DNA of 64,000 bases from Spiribacter roseus (lineage in GTDB: Bacteria > Pseudomonadota > Gammaproteobacteria > Nitrococcales > Nitrococcaceae): NCBI RefSeq assembly GCF_002813635.1, contig NZ_CP016382.1, positions 1,709,001 through 1,773,000 of the forward strand. Direction: 5' to 3'. Positions 26,051-39,923 of this stretch are shown here, piece by piece; position 1 is the stretch's first letter; each line of letters begins with the position of its first letter. The notes beneath the pieces were generated by a model. The model made no database searches and was not told where the DNA came from. It worked only from the letters and a program-made list of their open reading frames with translations. Position numbers and translations under genes: made by a program.

Positions 26051-26523
26051 AGCATCTTCTCCCCGGTATCGCGGCCCGGGGTCACACCAGTGGTCATCCA
26101 CGCCGGGCCCGCCTCCAGCGAGGCCTTCTTCAGCTGCCAGCGAAAGCGGTAGAACCCGCCGTCCCGGGCCACCACCCGCACCCAATAGACGGCACGCTCA
26201 TCGCCCTCGCCCACGGGGGTGATCTCGGCACGGCTGTGGTTAATGAGCACCCCGTAACCCGGGCCCTTGAGCATGCGCTTGAAACGCGGCAACGGGCCCG
26301 TGACGGCGCGGTTGTCAGGATGGGCAAACGCCCAGACCTGCTCGATGCCGGCGTTGGGGGTGGGGCTGTCGTTGTCACTGAGGGCGTCGAGCTGGATGCG
26401 GACCACCTCGCGGGCGGCCAGATCCGGACCGGGGACCGCCGGCTCGCTGGCGCCGGCCAGCCCGGCCAGCCCGGCCATTAGCAGACCCGCGCTCAGGCCC
26501 TGACGGAATCGCGAAACCAACAT
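26047..26523 (-). CDS. Exported DUF4864-like protein of unknown function
   Basis: 158 residues beginning with a signal peptide (MLVSRFRQGL then a hydrophobic Leu/Ala/Gly run to about residue 25, AGA|SEP). The mature part (VVRIQLDALSDND, WAFAHPDNRAVTGPLPRFKRMLKGPGYGVLINH) looks like the DUF4864 family, which is uncharacterised. No lipobox cysteine is seen, so it should be periplasmic or anchored by an uncleaved helix. It is translationally coupled to the FAH-family gene by a 4-base overlap and diverges from the SRPBCC-LOV pair. Function unknown. Confidence 0.65.
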   Translation of the reverse strand: MLVSRFRQGLSAGLLMAGLAGLAGASEPAVPGPDLAAREVVRIQLDALSDNDSPTPNAGIEQVWAFAHPDNRAVTGPLPRFKRMLKGPGYGVLINHSRAEITPVGEGDERAVYWVRVVARDGGFYRFRWQLKKASLEAGPAWMTTGVTPGRDTGEKML

Positions 26524-26635
26524 GGCGAATCATCCTCTAAAGCGGGTACACACCCTGTGACAACACGCTTCCGATATTCTTCGACATCGGGTTAGAGTGC
26601 AATCAACGCAGCGGCTGACGCCCACCGGGAGAGAC

Positions 26636-27112
26636 ATGGTCAAAACCAGCGCCACCGCGATGATCCGCCGACCCAGCCCCGTGGTGTTCGCGTTCGTGGT
26701 CGATGGCTTCATCGACAACTATCCCCGCTGGTCGCCGGAGGTGAAAAGCCTCAAGGCGCTGACGGAGGGCCCCCTCGATCTGGGCTGGAAAGGCCGGCAG
26801 ATGCGCGTCGACCAGGGCCGGAAGACCACCACCGATTTCGAGGTGACCGCCCTCGAGCGGCCGCAGCGGATCAGCTTCAGGGGTGTGAAGGATCCGTATT
26901 TCATCGACTTCCACTTCAGCGACGAGGGCGGGCAGGCCACGCGGCTGACCTTCCGTTTTGAGCTCGGTCAGCTGGGCATGGCGTTCCGGCCGTTCGAAAA
27001 GCTCATCACCCACGCCGTGCAGACCGGCGTCGACCGGGTCGCCCGCAATCTCAAGCACCTCGTGGAATCGGAAACGCCCGACCCCGCCCGTGCCCCCTCA
27101 GGAGAGCAGTGA
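26636..27112 (+). CDS. SRPBCC-superfamily (cyclase/dehydrase-like) protein
   Basis: 158-residue START/Bet v1-like ligand-pocket protein. It shows the family pattern: VDGFIDNYPRWSPEVKSL near the N-terminus, alternating strands (EVTALERPQRISFRG, TRLTFRFELGQLG) and a long C-terminal helix (LITHAVQTGVDRVARNLKHLVE). Start ATG 26636 has GGGAGAG just upstream; a GTG 39 bases earlier is open but lacks a site. Its TGA overlaps the LOV gene ATG by one base (TGATG), so the two are translationally coupled. Such proteins bind hydrophobic ligands or modify polyketide-like molecules; the ligand here is unknown. Confidence 0.75.
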   Translation: MVKTSATAMIRRPSPVVFAFVVDGFIDNYPRWSPEVKSLKALTEGPLDLGWKGRQMRVDQGRKTTTDFEVTALERPQRISFRGVKDPYFIDFHFSDEGGQATRLTFRFELGQLGMAFRPFEKLITHAVQTGVDRVARNLKHLVESETPDPARAPSGEQ

Positions 27113-27567
27113 TGGCATTCATCCCCGAAAAAGACACCGGCCTCATCCCCAACATGCTCACCCAGATCCTGGATACCTGTGTGAACGGCATCACCTTGTC
27201 GGACCCGGATCAGCCGGACAACCCGATCGTGTTCGCCAACAAGGTCTTCGAGGACATGAGCGGTTACCCACAGGAGGAAATCATCGGCCGCAACTGCCGC
27301 TTTCTGCATGGCGACGACCGGGACCAGCCCGGACTCGAATCGATCCGCGAAGCGATGCGCACCGAGTCCCGGGTCGAGGTGGTGCTGCGCAATTACCGGC
27401 GCAGCGGCGAGATGTTCCACAACCAGCTCACCGTACAGCCGCTGCATGACGAAAACGGCCAGCTGATCTACTACCTGGGCGTTCAGTACGACATCACGCC
27501 CATCGTCACCGCCCGCGAAGAGGCCGATCGCATGGCGGCGCTGTTCAACCGCCCGGATGAAGCATGA
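27112..27567 (+). CDS. Short LOV blue-light photoreceptor protein
   Basis: A 151-residue protein made of one LOV (light, oxygen, voltage) domain with short N- and C-terminal helices. It carries the complete flavin-binding signature GRNCRFLHG with the adduct-forming cysteine at C62, the FANKVFEDMSGY block, NYRRSG (N94), N104 and the switch glutamine Q125 in GVQYDIT. A C-terminal J-alpha-like helix (IVTAREEADRMAALF) follows. This matches short LOV proteins such as those of Pseudomonas putida. It has no output domain and would signal through dimer or partner contacts. Coupled to the upstream SRPBCC gene; its 3' end overlaps the convergent permease gene by 23 bases. Confidence 0.9.
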   Translation: MAFIPEKDTGLIPNMLTQILDTCVNGITLSDPDQPDNPIVFANKVFEDMSGYPQEEIIGRNCRFLHGDDRDQPGLESIREAMRTESRVEVVLRNYRRSGEMFHNQLTVQPLHDENGQLIYYLGVQYDITPIVTAREEADRMAALFNRPDEA

Positions 27568-28837
27568 AAAGCCCCGCCGCCACCGCGATCATGATCGCGG
27601 CATAGGGCAGGTTCCAGCGCAGGATCTGTAGCGGCTGCAGGGCATACGCCCCCTGCAGGGCCAGATTGAGGGCCGACAGGGGGCTGACCGCCACGCCGAT
27701 GCCCCAGGCGGCGAGGAAACAGCTGGCCAGCAGACTGGGGTCGGGGTCCAGCGGCGCCACGACCGCCGCTGCGGCGGCCACGCCGATCACCGGATGCACC
27801 CCGACAATGGCCAACCCCACCAGCAACGCCAGCAACAGCCCCGCCTGGGGGCCGCCGAACCGCTCGAAGGGCAGCGCCAGCCCGGTCACCGCCACCAGAC
27901 TCATCAACCCGGCCGCCATCACCCCCGCGGACAGGAACAGCACCAGCTCGCCGCGCATCGCCGGCAGACCACTGCGGACATGATCGGCCAGTGTCCGCGC
28001 CGTATGCCGCTGATTGATCAGTAGCGCCGCGGCGGTGACGGTGGGTGCCAGCAGGGCGATCAGACCCAGCACCGACAGTGAGGGCCGCCAGCTGTGGGCC
28101 AACAGGATGGCCAGGGCCAGCAACCCCGGCAGCCAGAGACTGCTGAAGTTGATCGGGTAGCCGACAAAGCCCTCGGCATCCAGCGCGCTGACATCGCGGA
28201 AGGTGATCAGCAGGGCAACCAGCGCGAGGGGCACACCGAACGCCAGCAATGTCGGCAGCCGGGCGCCCGGGGCGTAGGTAAGCGCCGCGGCCATGGCGGC
28301 AAAAAACGGTGACCAGAACGCCGCGCTGCCAAAGCCGCGCACCAGGGTGATGGTCTGCTGGCGGCTGAGGGTGCGGCCGTCGCTCATGCGCCTTGCCATG
28401 ATGAACACGGTGGGCAGATTGACCACGGATCCGAACAGGTGCACGCCAGCCAGGGTGGTGGCAAGGCTGCGCCGGCCGAGCGGCACCTGCGCCGAGGCGG
28501 CGGCGGGTGGCACGGCGATCAGGCGCAGAAAACTCACCGCGCCCAGCATCGCGATCAACAGCGCGTTACCGGCCACCGCCGTGCGCCAGTCCACTGTCCC
28601 CTCGGCGAAAAAACCAACGCCAAGGCCCAGCGCCCCGACGGCGAGTAGAACACTGCTTTGAATGCGGACCCGGCGCGGCACATCGCGCCAGAGGATGACA
28701 CCGGCCAGCCAGGCCGGCAGCCCGGCGGCCAGCAGCGGCACCGCACCGGTGAGACTGGCGACGGCGCTGAGCGCGATGCAGGCCGTCAGCGCCAGCCCCG
28801 CGACCGTGGCCGGGACCGGCTTAAAGGGCCGGATCAT
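27545..28837 (-). CDS. Polytopic inner-membrane permease of unknown substrate
   Basis: 430-residue hydrophobic protein with about 11-12 predicted membrane helices. Recognisable pieces are LFGSVVNLPTVFIMARRM, FGSAAFWSPFFAAMAAALTYAPG, GVHPVIGVAAAAAVV and WGIGVAVSPLSALNLALQG. The repeated re-entrant-like SPFF/SPLS segments hint at the ion-transporter superfamily (ArsB/NhaD/DASS-like), but I cannot name the family with confidence. I start at ATG 28837 just after the glmS stop; upstream codons lie within glmS. No ribosome-binding site is obvious. It may be cotranscribed with glmU-glmS and converges on the LOV gene. Confidence 0.6.
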   Translation of the reverse strand: MIRPFKPVPATVAGLALTACIALSAVASLTGAVPLLAAGLPAWLAGVILWRDVPRRVRIQSSVLLAVGALGLGVGFFAEGTVDWRTAVAGNALLIAMLGAVSFLRLIAVPPAAASAQVPLGRRSLATTLAGVHLFGSVVNLPTVFIMARRMSDGRTLSRQQTITLVRGFGSAAFWSPFFAAMAAALTYAPGARLPTLLAFGVPLALVALLITFRDVSALDAEGFVGYPINFSSLWLPGLLALAILLAHSWRPSLSVLGLIALLAPTVTAAALLINQRHTARTLADHVRSGLPAMRGELVLFLSAGVMAAGLMSLVAVTGLALPFERFGGPQAGLLLALLVGLAIVGVHPVIGVAAAAAVVAPLDPDPSLLASCFLAAWGIGVAVSPLSALNLALQGAYALQPLQILRWNLPYAAIMIAVAAGLFMLHPGG

Positions 28838-28856
28838 CGACTTAATGACGCGAAAG

Positions 28857-30689
28857 TCACTCCACCGTGACCGATTTCGCCAGATTGCGCGGCTTGTCGA
28901 CATCGGTGCCCTTGAGCACGGCCACGTGATAGGCCAGCAGCTGCAGCGGCACGCTGTAAAGCAGCGGAGCCACCGCCTCGTCCACGGATGGCAGAGCAAT
29001 CACCTGACAGTCGTCGGAGGCCGCCGGGGCCGCGGCCGGGTCGGCGAACACATAGAGCCGGCCACCGCGCGCGCGGACCTCCTGGAGGTTGGATTTGAGC
29101 TTTTCCACCAGGTCGTTGTTGGGCGCTGCGGTGACCACCGGCATATCCGCGTCCACCAGCGCCAGCGGCCCGTGCTTGAGCTCACCGGCCGGATACGCCT
29201 CGGCATGGATGTAGGAGATCTCCTTGAGTTTGAGCGCCCCCTCCATGGCCACTGGATACTGGGTGCCGCGCCCCAGGAACAGGGTGTGGTGCTTGTCGAT
29301 GAATGCCTCGGCCAGTGTCTCGATGTGGGGCTCCAGCCCCAGCACGGTCTCGATCTGGCGCGGGATCTGACGCAGGGCCCGGACCAGGCGGGCTTCCTCG
29401 TCGCGACCCAGCTGATGGGCCCGGCCGGCGGCGATGACGGTCAGCAGCAGCGCGGTGAGCTGCGTGGTGAAGGCCTTGGTCGAGGCAACCCCGATCTCGG
29501 GCCCCGCCCGGGTCATCATCACCCGGTCCGACTCCCGCACCAGCGAGCTCTCGGGCACATTGCAGATCGCCAGCGTCGCCCGATAGCCCAGGGTCTTCGC
29601 CTCGCGCAGCGCCGCCAGGGTGTCGGCGGTCTCCCCGGACTGCGACAGCGTCACGAACAGCGTGTCCGGGGCGACGACATGCGCCCGGTAGCGGAATTCG
29701 CTGGCCACCTCGACATCGCAGGGCAGACCCGCGATCGACTCGAACCAGTAACGCGCCACCAGCCCGGCGTGGTAGCTCGTCCCGCAGGCGACGATCTGCA
29801 CGCGCCGGACATCGGCCAGCAGGCGGCTGGCGTCGGGGCCCAGCGCCTCGGGCAGGATCCGGTCGTCACTGACGCGGCCCTCGAGGGTCTCGGCGATGGC
29901 GGCGGGCTGCTCATGGATCTCCTTGGCCATGAAATGCCGGAAGGCGCCGCGCTCGACCGCGTCGGCGGTGAGCGTCGAGGTCCGTACCCCGCGCTCCACG
30001 GCCCGGCCGTCGGCATCATAGACCTGCACCGCCGAGCGGGTGAGCTCGGCCACATCGCCCTCCTCGAGGTCGATGAACTGCCGGGTCACCGGCAGCAGCG
30101 CCGCCACGTCCGAGGCAATGAAATGCTCACCAATGCCCACCCCGATCACCAGCGGGCTGCCGCTCCGCGCCACGATCAGGCGCTGGGGATCGCGTCGCGA
30201 GATCACGCCCAGCGCAAAGGCGCCGGTCAGCTCGGCGATGACGGCGCGGGTGGCCGCAAGCAGGTCATCGCCCAGTTCAAGGCGTTCGTGGATGGCGTTG
30301 ACGATGGCCTCGGTATCGGTCTGTGACTCAAAGTGGTAACCCGCCGCGGTCAGTCGCTCGCGCAGGGCTTCGTGATTCTCGATGATGCCGTTGTGCACGA
30401 TCGCCACGTCGTCACGCGCGACATGGGGATGGGCGTTGGCTTCGGTGGGCGCGCCGTGGGTGGCCCAGCGCGTGTGCGCCACACCCACCGGGCCATGATG
30501 GGGCGCGGCCGCCTGGGCGGCGGCCAGGGCCTCGACCTTGCCCACCGCGCGGTGGCGCTGTAGCGATCCGTCGGCGGTCAGCAGCGCCAGGCCGGCGGAG
30601 TCATAACCGCGGTACTCCAGTCGCCGCAGCCCCTCCAGCAGGATCGGGGCGACGTCCCGTTCCGCGATTGCACCAACGATTCCACACAT
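28857..30689 (-). CDS. glmS: Glucosamine-fructose-6-phosphate aminotransferase (isomerising)
   Basis: Makes glucosamine-6-phosphate from fructose-6-phosphate and glutamine, the first step toward UDP-GlcNAc for peptidoglycan and lipopolysaccharide. 610 residues: N-terminal glutaminase with the nucleophile C2 (MCGIVGAIA), [16 protein letters not shown] and HTRWATHG, then two SIS isomerase domains ([34 protein letters not shown]) and the C-terminal [12 protein letters not shown] that closes the active site. Sixteen bases follow glmU, so the two form an operon for hexosamine synthesis. Confidence 0.98.
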   Translation of the reverse strand: MCGIVGAIAERDVAPILLEGLRRLEYRGYDSAGLALLTADGSLQRHRAVGKVEALAAAQAAAPHHGPVGVAHTRWATHGAPTEANAHPHVARDDVAIVHNGIIENHEALRERLTAAGYHFESQTDTEAIVNAIHERLELGDDLLAATRAVIAELTGAFALGVISRRDPQRLIVARSGSPLVIGVGIGEHFIASDVAALLPVTRQFIDLEEGDVAELTRSAVQVYDADGRAVERGVRTSTLTADAVERGAFRHFMAKEIHEQPAAIAETLEGRVSDDRILPEALGPDASRLLADVRRVQIVACGTSYHAGLVARYWFESIAGLPCDVEVASEFRYRAHVVAPDTLFVTLSQSGETADTLAALREAKTLGYRATLAICNVPESSLVRESDRVMMTRAGPEIGVASTKAFTTQLTALLLTVIAAGRAHQLGRDEEARLVRALRQIPRQIETVLGLEPHIETLAEAFIDKHHTLFLGRGTQYPVAMEGALKLKEISYIHAEAYPAGELKHGPLALVDADMPVVTAAPNNDLVEKLKSNLQEVRARGGRLYVFADPAAAPAASDDCQVIALPSVDEAVAPLLYSVPLQLLAYHVAVLKGTDVDKPRNLAKSVTVE

Positions 30690-30704
30690 CCAGCGTCTCC
30701 CTTG

Positions 30705-32078
30705 TCAGTGATCGTTATGCCCGGAGCGCCAGCCACTGATCTCGCGGCGCTGGCCGCGATCCACCGCCAGGCTGTCTTCGGCCACGTCCTCGCGCACGGT
30801 GGTGCCGGCCCCCACGGTGGCACCGGCACCGACATGCACAGGCGCCACCAGCGCGGTGTTGGAGCCGATGAACACGCGGTCACCGATCTGCGTGAGGTGC
30901 TTGTGCCGGCCGTCATAGTTACAGGTGATGGTTCCGGCGCCCACATTCACATGCCGACCGAGGCGGGCGTCACCGATGTAGGAGAGATGATTGATCTTGC
31001 TGCCGGCGCCGACCCGGGCCTGCTTGACCTCGACAAAATTGCCGACCCGGGCCGCCGTCTCCAGTTCGGTCCCCGGTCTCAGCCGCGCGTAGGGGCCGAC
31101 CTGACAGTCTTCGGCGAGGGTCGCCGAGATCAGCTCACAGTGGCTCAGCACCTCGCTGCCGGCACCGATGCTGCAGTCCCTGAGTCGGCTGAAGGGGCCC
31201 ACCCGGACGCCGTCGCCCAGGGTGACGTGCCCTTCGATGATGACGTCGACATCGATGAAGCAGTCCATGCCCACACGCAGACTGCCGCGTAGGTCAAAGC
31301 GCGCCGGATCGGCAAGCCCCAGGCCCTGGTCGCGCATCAGGGCGTCGGCCTGGCGGCGCTGGCAGGCGCGCTCGACGGCGGCCAGCTGCCCCCGGTCATT
31401 GACGCCCTGGACCTCGTCGGGGTCGTCACAGACCACCGGCTCGACGGCGAGCCCGGCGTCGTGGGCGAGGGCGATGCAGTCGGTCAGGTAGTACTCCCCC
31501 TGGGCATTGCCCGTGTCGAGGGCCTCGAGCCAGCCACGCAGGGCGCGCGCCGGCAGACAGAGCAGGCCGGTGTTGATCTCGCGGATGGCGCGCTGGGCCG
31601 GCGTGGCGTCCTTTTCCTCGACGATGCCCTGGATGCGCCCGTCGGCGGCGCGCAGGATCCGGCCATAACCGGTGGCATCGCCAAGGCTCACGGTCAGCAC
31701 CGAGACCCCGTCCGCGGCAGCGTCCACCAGCGTGCGCAGGGTGCGGGCGCGGATCAGGGGCACATCGGCACACAGCACCAGCACCTGATGGTCATCAGGG
31801 ATATGTGGCAGGGCCTGACGCACGGCATGGCCGGTGCCAAGGCGCTCGGCCTGATGGACCCAGTGCAGGTCGGCATCGGGGAATCCGGCGCGGACGGCCT
31901 CGCCGCCATGACCATGAATGACATGGATCGCAGCCGGCTCGAGGGTGCGCGCGGCCTCAAGGACGTGGGCCAGCATCGGCTGCCCTGCCACCGGGTGCAG
32001 CACCTTGGGGGTGTGGGAGCGCATGCGTTTGCCCTCGCCGGCGGCGAGGACAACGACACTTAAGGGGGGACTGGACAT
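30705..32078 (-). CDS. glmU: Bifunctional GlcNAc-1-phosphate uridyltransferase / GlcN-1-phosphate acetyltransferase
   Basis: Cytoplasmic enzyme for the last two steps of UDP-GlcNAc synthesis. The N-terminal pyrophosphorylase domain has VVVLAAGEGKRMRSHTPKVLHPVAG and the nucleotide-binding LCADVPLI. The C-terminal left-handed beta-helix has hexapeptide repeats and the acetyltransferase pocket (NFVEVKQARVGAGSKINHLSYIGDA, NVGAGTITCNYDGRHKH). 457 residues. AAGGAG lies 5 bases before ATG 32078. It follows atpC by 39 bases with no clear terminator between, so readthrough from the atp operon is likely. Confidence 0.98.
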   Translation of the reverse strand: MSSPPLSVVVLAAGEGKRMRSHTPKVLHPVAGQPMLAHVLEAARTLEPAAIHVIHGHGGEAVRAGFPDADLHWVHQAERLGTGHAVRQALPHIPDDHQVLVLCADVPLIRARTLRTLVDAAADGVSVLTVSLGDATGYGRILRAADGRIQGIVEEKDATPAQRAIREINTGLLCLPARALRGWLEALDTGNAQGEYYLTDCIALAHDAGLAVEPVVCDDPDEVQGVNDRGQLAAVERACQRRQADALMRDQGLGLADPARFDLRGSLRVGMDCFIDVDVIIEGHVTLGDGVRVGPFSRLRDCSIGAGSEVLSHCELISATLAEDCQVGPYARLRPGTELETAARVGNFVEVKQARVGAGSKINHLSYIGDARLGRHVNVGAGTITCNYDGRHKHLTQIGDRVFIGSNTALVAPVHVGAGATVGAGTTVREDVAEDSLAVDRGQRREISGWRSGHNDH

Positions 32079-32117
32079 GGGACTCCTTCCCGCCCGCCAG
32101 GGGCCGTCCAGCCGGGA

Positions 32118-32546
32118 TCAGGTCCGGTTGGCGGCCTTGCGGATCTTCTGGACCGTTCGCAGCTGGGCCGCGGCTTCGACCAGTTCGGCCTGGGCGCGGG
32201 CGTAATCCACCTCGCTGGTGCGGTTGGCGAGGGCCTCTTCGGCCCGCTTGCGCGCCTGTTCCGCAGCGGCTTCATCAATGTCATGGGCGCGGGTCGCGGC
32301 ATCCGCGAGCACCGTGACCACATCGGGCTGCACCTCCATGGTACCGCCGGAGACATAGTAGAACTGCTCTTCGCCAAACTCGTCGCGCACCGTCACCTCG
32401 CCCGGCTTCAGCTGCACCAGCATGGGGACGTGGCGCGGGTAGATGCCCACTTCGCCCCCCACCGAACGCGCCACGATGAAGGTCGCGGCGCCGGAGTGGA
32501 TCGACTCCTCGGCGCTGACGATGTCGATATGCATGGTAATGCCCAT
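32118..32546 (-). CDS. atpC: ATP synthase epsilon subunit
   Basis: Central-stalk subunit and inhibitor of F1. 142 residues: N-terminal beta-sandwich (MHIDIVSAEESIHSGAATFIVA, GEVGIYPRHVPML) and C-terminal helical hairpin rich in Ala/Glu/Arg. GGGAGGG lies 6 bases before ATG 32546; the internal ATG four codons later (MHIDIVS) is the alternative. Last gene of the atp operon. Confidence 0.96.
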   Translation of the reverse strand: MGITMHIDIVSAEESIHSGAATFIVARSVGGEVGIYPRHVPMLVQLKPGEVTVRDEFGEEQFYYVSGGTMEVQPDVVTVLADAATRAHDIDEAAAEQARKRAEEALANRTSEVDYARAQAELVEAAAQLRTVQKIRKAANRT

Positions 32547-32558
32547 AGCGGCCCTCCC

Positions 32559-33962
<1,404 letters not shown>

Positions 33963-33989
33963 TTATTCGGTTGGGGTTTGCCGTTCACG

Positions 33990-34862
33990 CTAGACGGCCT
34001 CGGCGCCGGCCACGATCTCGGAGAGCTCGGTGGTGATCGCGGCCTGACGCGCCTTGTTGTAGGCAAGGTTCAGGTCGTCGATCAGTTTTCCAGCGTTATC
34101 GGAGGCGGCCTTCATGGCCACCATGCGTGCGGCCTGCTCGCAGGCGATGTTCTCGACCACGGACTGGAACACCAGTGACTCGATATAGCGCTCGAGCAGC
34201 TGATCCAGCGCCTCGCCCGCGGACGGCTCGTAGAGATAATCCCAGCTGTGCGCCGAGCGGGTGCCGTCATCCTGTTCCGGCGCCGGCAGCGGCAGCAGCT
34301 GCTCCACCGTCGGCTTCTGGGTCATGGTATTGACGAAGCGGTTGTAGCACAGCACCACGCGGTCGATCTCGCCGCTGGCGTACTGGTCCATCATCACCTT
34401 CACGGTCCCGATGATGTCCTGCAGCGCCGGCCGGTCACCCAGCTGCGAGACCTCGGCGACGATCGCCGGGGGCAGGCGGCTGAAGAACTGAATGGCCTTG
34501 GAGCCCACCGTGCACAGCCGCACCTCGCGGCCGGCAGCCTCCTGATCACGCAGATCGGTGAGCACCGAACGGAACAGGTTGTTGTTCAGCCCGCCGCAGA
34601 GCCCGCGGTCACTGGAGACCACGATGTAGCCGACGCGCTCGTCGGTCTCGGGCGTAGTCAGGAACGGGTGCCGATATTCCGGATTGGCCAGCGCCAGGTG
34701 ACTGATCACCTGACGCATCTTCTCGGCATAGGGCAGGGCCGCCTGCATGCGCTGCTGAGCGCCGCGCATCTTCGACGCCGCGACCATCTCCATGGCCGTG
34801 GTGATCTTCTGCGTGTTGCCGACACTCTTGATCTGAGTGCGTATTTCCTTTGCGCCGGACAT
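33990..34862 (-). CDS. atpG: ATP synthase gamma subunit
   Basis: Rotor shaft of F1. 290 residues with the N-terminal helix [27 protein letters not shown] (in part), the middle Rossmann-like domain ([12 protein letters not shown]) and the C-terminal helix motif [34 protein letters not shown] in part, which are highly conserved. It lies between atpA and atpD. Confidence 0.98.
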   Translation of the reverse strand: MSGAKEIRTQIKSVGNTQKITTAMEMVAASKMRGAQQRMQAALPYAEKMRQVISHLALANPEYRHPFLTTPETDERVGYIVVSSDRGLCGGLNNNLFRSVLTDLRDQEAAGREVRLCTVGSKAIQFFSRLPPAIVAEVSQLGDRPALQDIIGTVKVMMDQYASGEIDRVVLCYNRFVNTMTQKPTVEQLLPLPAPEQDDGTRSAHSWDYLYEPSAGEALDQLLERYIESLVFQSVVENIACEQAARMVAMKAASDNAGKLIDDLNLAYNKARQAAITTELSEIVAGAEAV

Positions 34863-34884
34863 ACCGTACTACCCTTGTGACCCG

Positions 34885-36426
<1,542 letters not shown>

Positions 36427-36439
36427 CTAATCTGTCCTC

Positions 36440-36976
36440 TTAGCGACTGAGGGCGCTGGTCAGTCGGTTGAGCCGACCGCGCACCGAGCCATCGATAACC
36501 AGGTCGCCGGCACGGATCACCGCACCGCCGATGAGCGATTCGTCGAGCTGGGTGTCCAGGCTCACCACGCGCTCGAGCCGCTTCGAAAGCGATGCCTCGA
36601 GCCGGCTGCGCACCGCGTCGTCGACGGGCTGGGCGGTGATGAGCTGGGCACTGAGCGTCTTCTCGTGCTCGGCCCGAAGCCGATCGTACTGATGACTGAT
36701 CTCCGGCAGCACACCGATCCGGTCGCGCTGCACCAGCAGACGCACGAAGTTGCGCTGCTGATCGTCCAGGGCCTCCCCGCAGACGTCGATGATGAGCCCC
36801 GCCTTGCGCTCGTCATCGACCCGCGGGTGACCCAGCAGCGCGGCGACCCGGTCATCGGCGACGACCGCCGCCGCCATGGCCAGACCGTCACTCCAGCCGG
36901 CAAGGGCCCCGGACGCCTGGGCAAGCTGGAAAGCCGCTTCGGCATAGGGACGGGCAACGGTGGTTTCCTGCGCCAT
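36440..36976 (-). CDS. atpH: ATP synthase delta subunit
   Basis: Peripheral-stalk cap joining F1 alpha to the b subunits. 178 residues, starting AQETTVARPYAEAAFQLA and ending with the OSCP signature SLDTQLDESLIGGAVIRAGDLVIDGSVRGRL in part. AAGGAT precedes ATG 36976. Usual length and position. Confidence 0.97.
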   Translation of the reverse strand: MAQETTVARPYAEAAFQLAQASGALAGWSDGLAMAAAVVADDRVAALLGHPRVDDERKAGLIIDVCGEALDDQQRNFVRLLVQRDRIGVLPEISHQYDRLRAEHEKTLSAQLITAQPVDDAVRSRLEASLSKRLERVVSLDTQLDESLIGGAVIRAGDLVIDGSVRGRLNRLTSALSR

Positions 36977-36987
36977 ATCCTTCTGCC

Positions 36988-37458
36988 TCAGACCTGCTCG
37001 GCCAGCTCATCGAGCATCTGCTGATGAGCCTTCGGGTCGACCTCGCGCTCGAGGATGCGACTGGCGCCGGTGATGGCCAGCTGCGAGACCTCGCGGCGGA
37101 GCTCGGCCCGCGCCTGACTGACTTCCTGCTCGATGCGCGCCTCGGCCGCCGCCTTCTCGCGCTCGGCGACCGTGCGGGCCTCCTCGCGGGCCTCATCGAC
37201 AATCGATGCACCCTGGCGGTTGGCCCGCTCGATGATCTCACCCGCCTGCGCTTTGGCCTCGCGGATGTGCTCGGCGGCCCGCTCCTTGGCGAGCTCCAGC
37301 TCGTGCTGGCTGCGCTCGGCCGAAGCCAGACCGTCCGCGATCCGCTTCTGCCGCTCGCTCATGGCCTGTTTGATCGGCGGCCAGACGAACTTCATGGTGA
37401 ACAGAATGAACACCAGGAAGGTGATCATCTGTCCGAACAGCGTTGCGTTAATGCCCAC
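36988..37458 (-). CDS. atpF: ATP synthase b subunit
   Basis: Membrane-anchored peripheral stalk. 156 residues: N-terminal transmembrane helix ([22 protein letters not shown]) followed by a long, highly charged alpha-helix ([20 protein letters not shown]) that dimerises as a coiled coil. Start is GTG 37458 with GGAGAG upstream, matching the M/VNINATL N-terminus of other b subunits. Confidence 0.97.
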   Translation of the reverse strand: MGINATLFGQMITFLVFILFTMKFVWPPIKQAMSERQKRIADGLASAERSQHELELAKERAAEHIREAKAQAGEIIERANRQGASIVDEAREEARTVAEREKAAAEARIEQEVSQARAELRREVSQLAITGASRILEREVDPKAHQQMLDELAEQV

Positions 37459-37514
37459 GGTCTACTCTCCGATGGCTGCCGGTGAATGGCAGGTTGTCGT
37501 GACGTCCGAGGGAA

Positions 37515-37808
<294 letters not shown>

Positions 37809-37845
37809 TTAAAAGCGGTTCGTTGGGTGGCGCCGGGCCGACCCC

Positions 37846-38631
<786 letters not shown>

Positions 38632-38638
38632 TCAGCGT

Positions 38639-39004
38639 TCAGTCAATGTCGCCCAGCAACACCAGGCCGTAGGCGGCCAGTGTCAGGGCCAGGGTCGTCA
38701 CCAGTGCCGCCGCTTCGTCCTGAAAGGCGTAGACGGCCATCACGATCAGCACCGTCCCGAGCAGCAGCTTCATCATCTCGGCGCGGTAGAAGGCGCCGAG
38801 GATCGCCCTCGGGTCGTCTTCGGTCGCGCTTCTCAGGCCCCAGCGCATCGCGACGTAGAACGTCATGAAGGCGCTGATCCCGGTGCCGGCGATCGCGGCC
38901 AGCCCGGCATCACTGCCACTGGCCAGCGTCCAGATGCCGGCGGCGATCAGCCCGATGGCGATCTGCCAGCGGATGACCTGCACCGCCACGCGCTTCAGCG
39001 GCAT
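38639..39004 (-). CDS. atpI: ATP synthase accessory protein AtpI
   Basis: Small membrane protein (121 residues, four hydrophobic segments) encoded first in the operon; in relatives it helps assemble the c ring. Weakly conserved in sequence, identified by size, hydrophobicity (IRWQIAIGLIAAGIWTLASG, FYRAEMMKLLLGTVLIVMAV) and position before atpB. It starts about 30 bases after the -10 of the operon promoter. Confidence 0.9.
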   Translation of the reverse strand: MPLKRVAVQVIRWQIAIGLIAAGIWTLASGSDAGLAAIAGTGISAFMTFYVAMRWGLRSATEDDPRAILGAFYRAEMMKLLLGTVLIVMAVYAFQDEAAALVTTLALTLAAYGLVLLGDID

Positions 39005-39037
39005 ACGGCCACGGCGCGAGACTGCAAAAGTGCTCGG

Positions 39038-39062
39038 AGTATAATGAACTCACCCATGGCCT

Positions 39063-39066
<4 letters not shown>
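39038..39066 (-). promoter_or_regulatory. Sigma70-type promoter of the atp operon
   Basis: On the minus strand TTGAAG (39061-39066) and TATACT (39038-39043) are exactly 17 bases apart. The -35 overlaps the parB stop codon (39063-39065), so the atp operon begins at the end of the par operon and can also receive readthrough from it. Confidence 0.75.
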
Positions 39067-39919
<853 letters not shown>

Positions 39920-39923
<4 letters not shown>

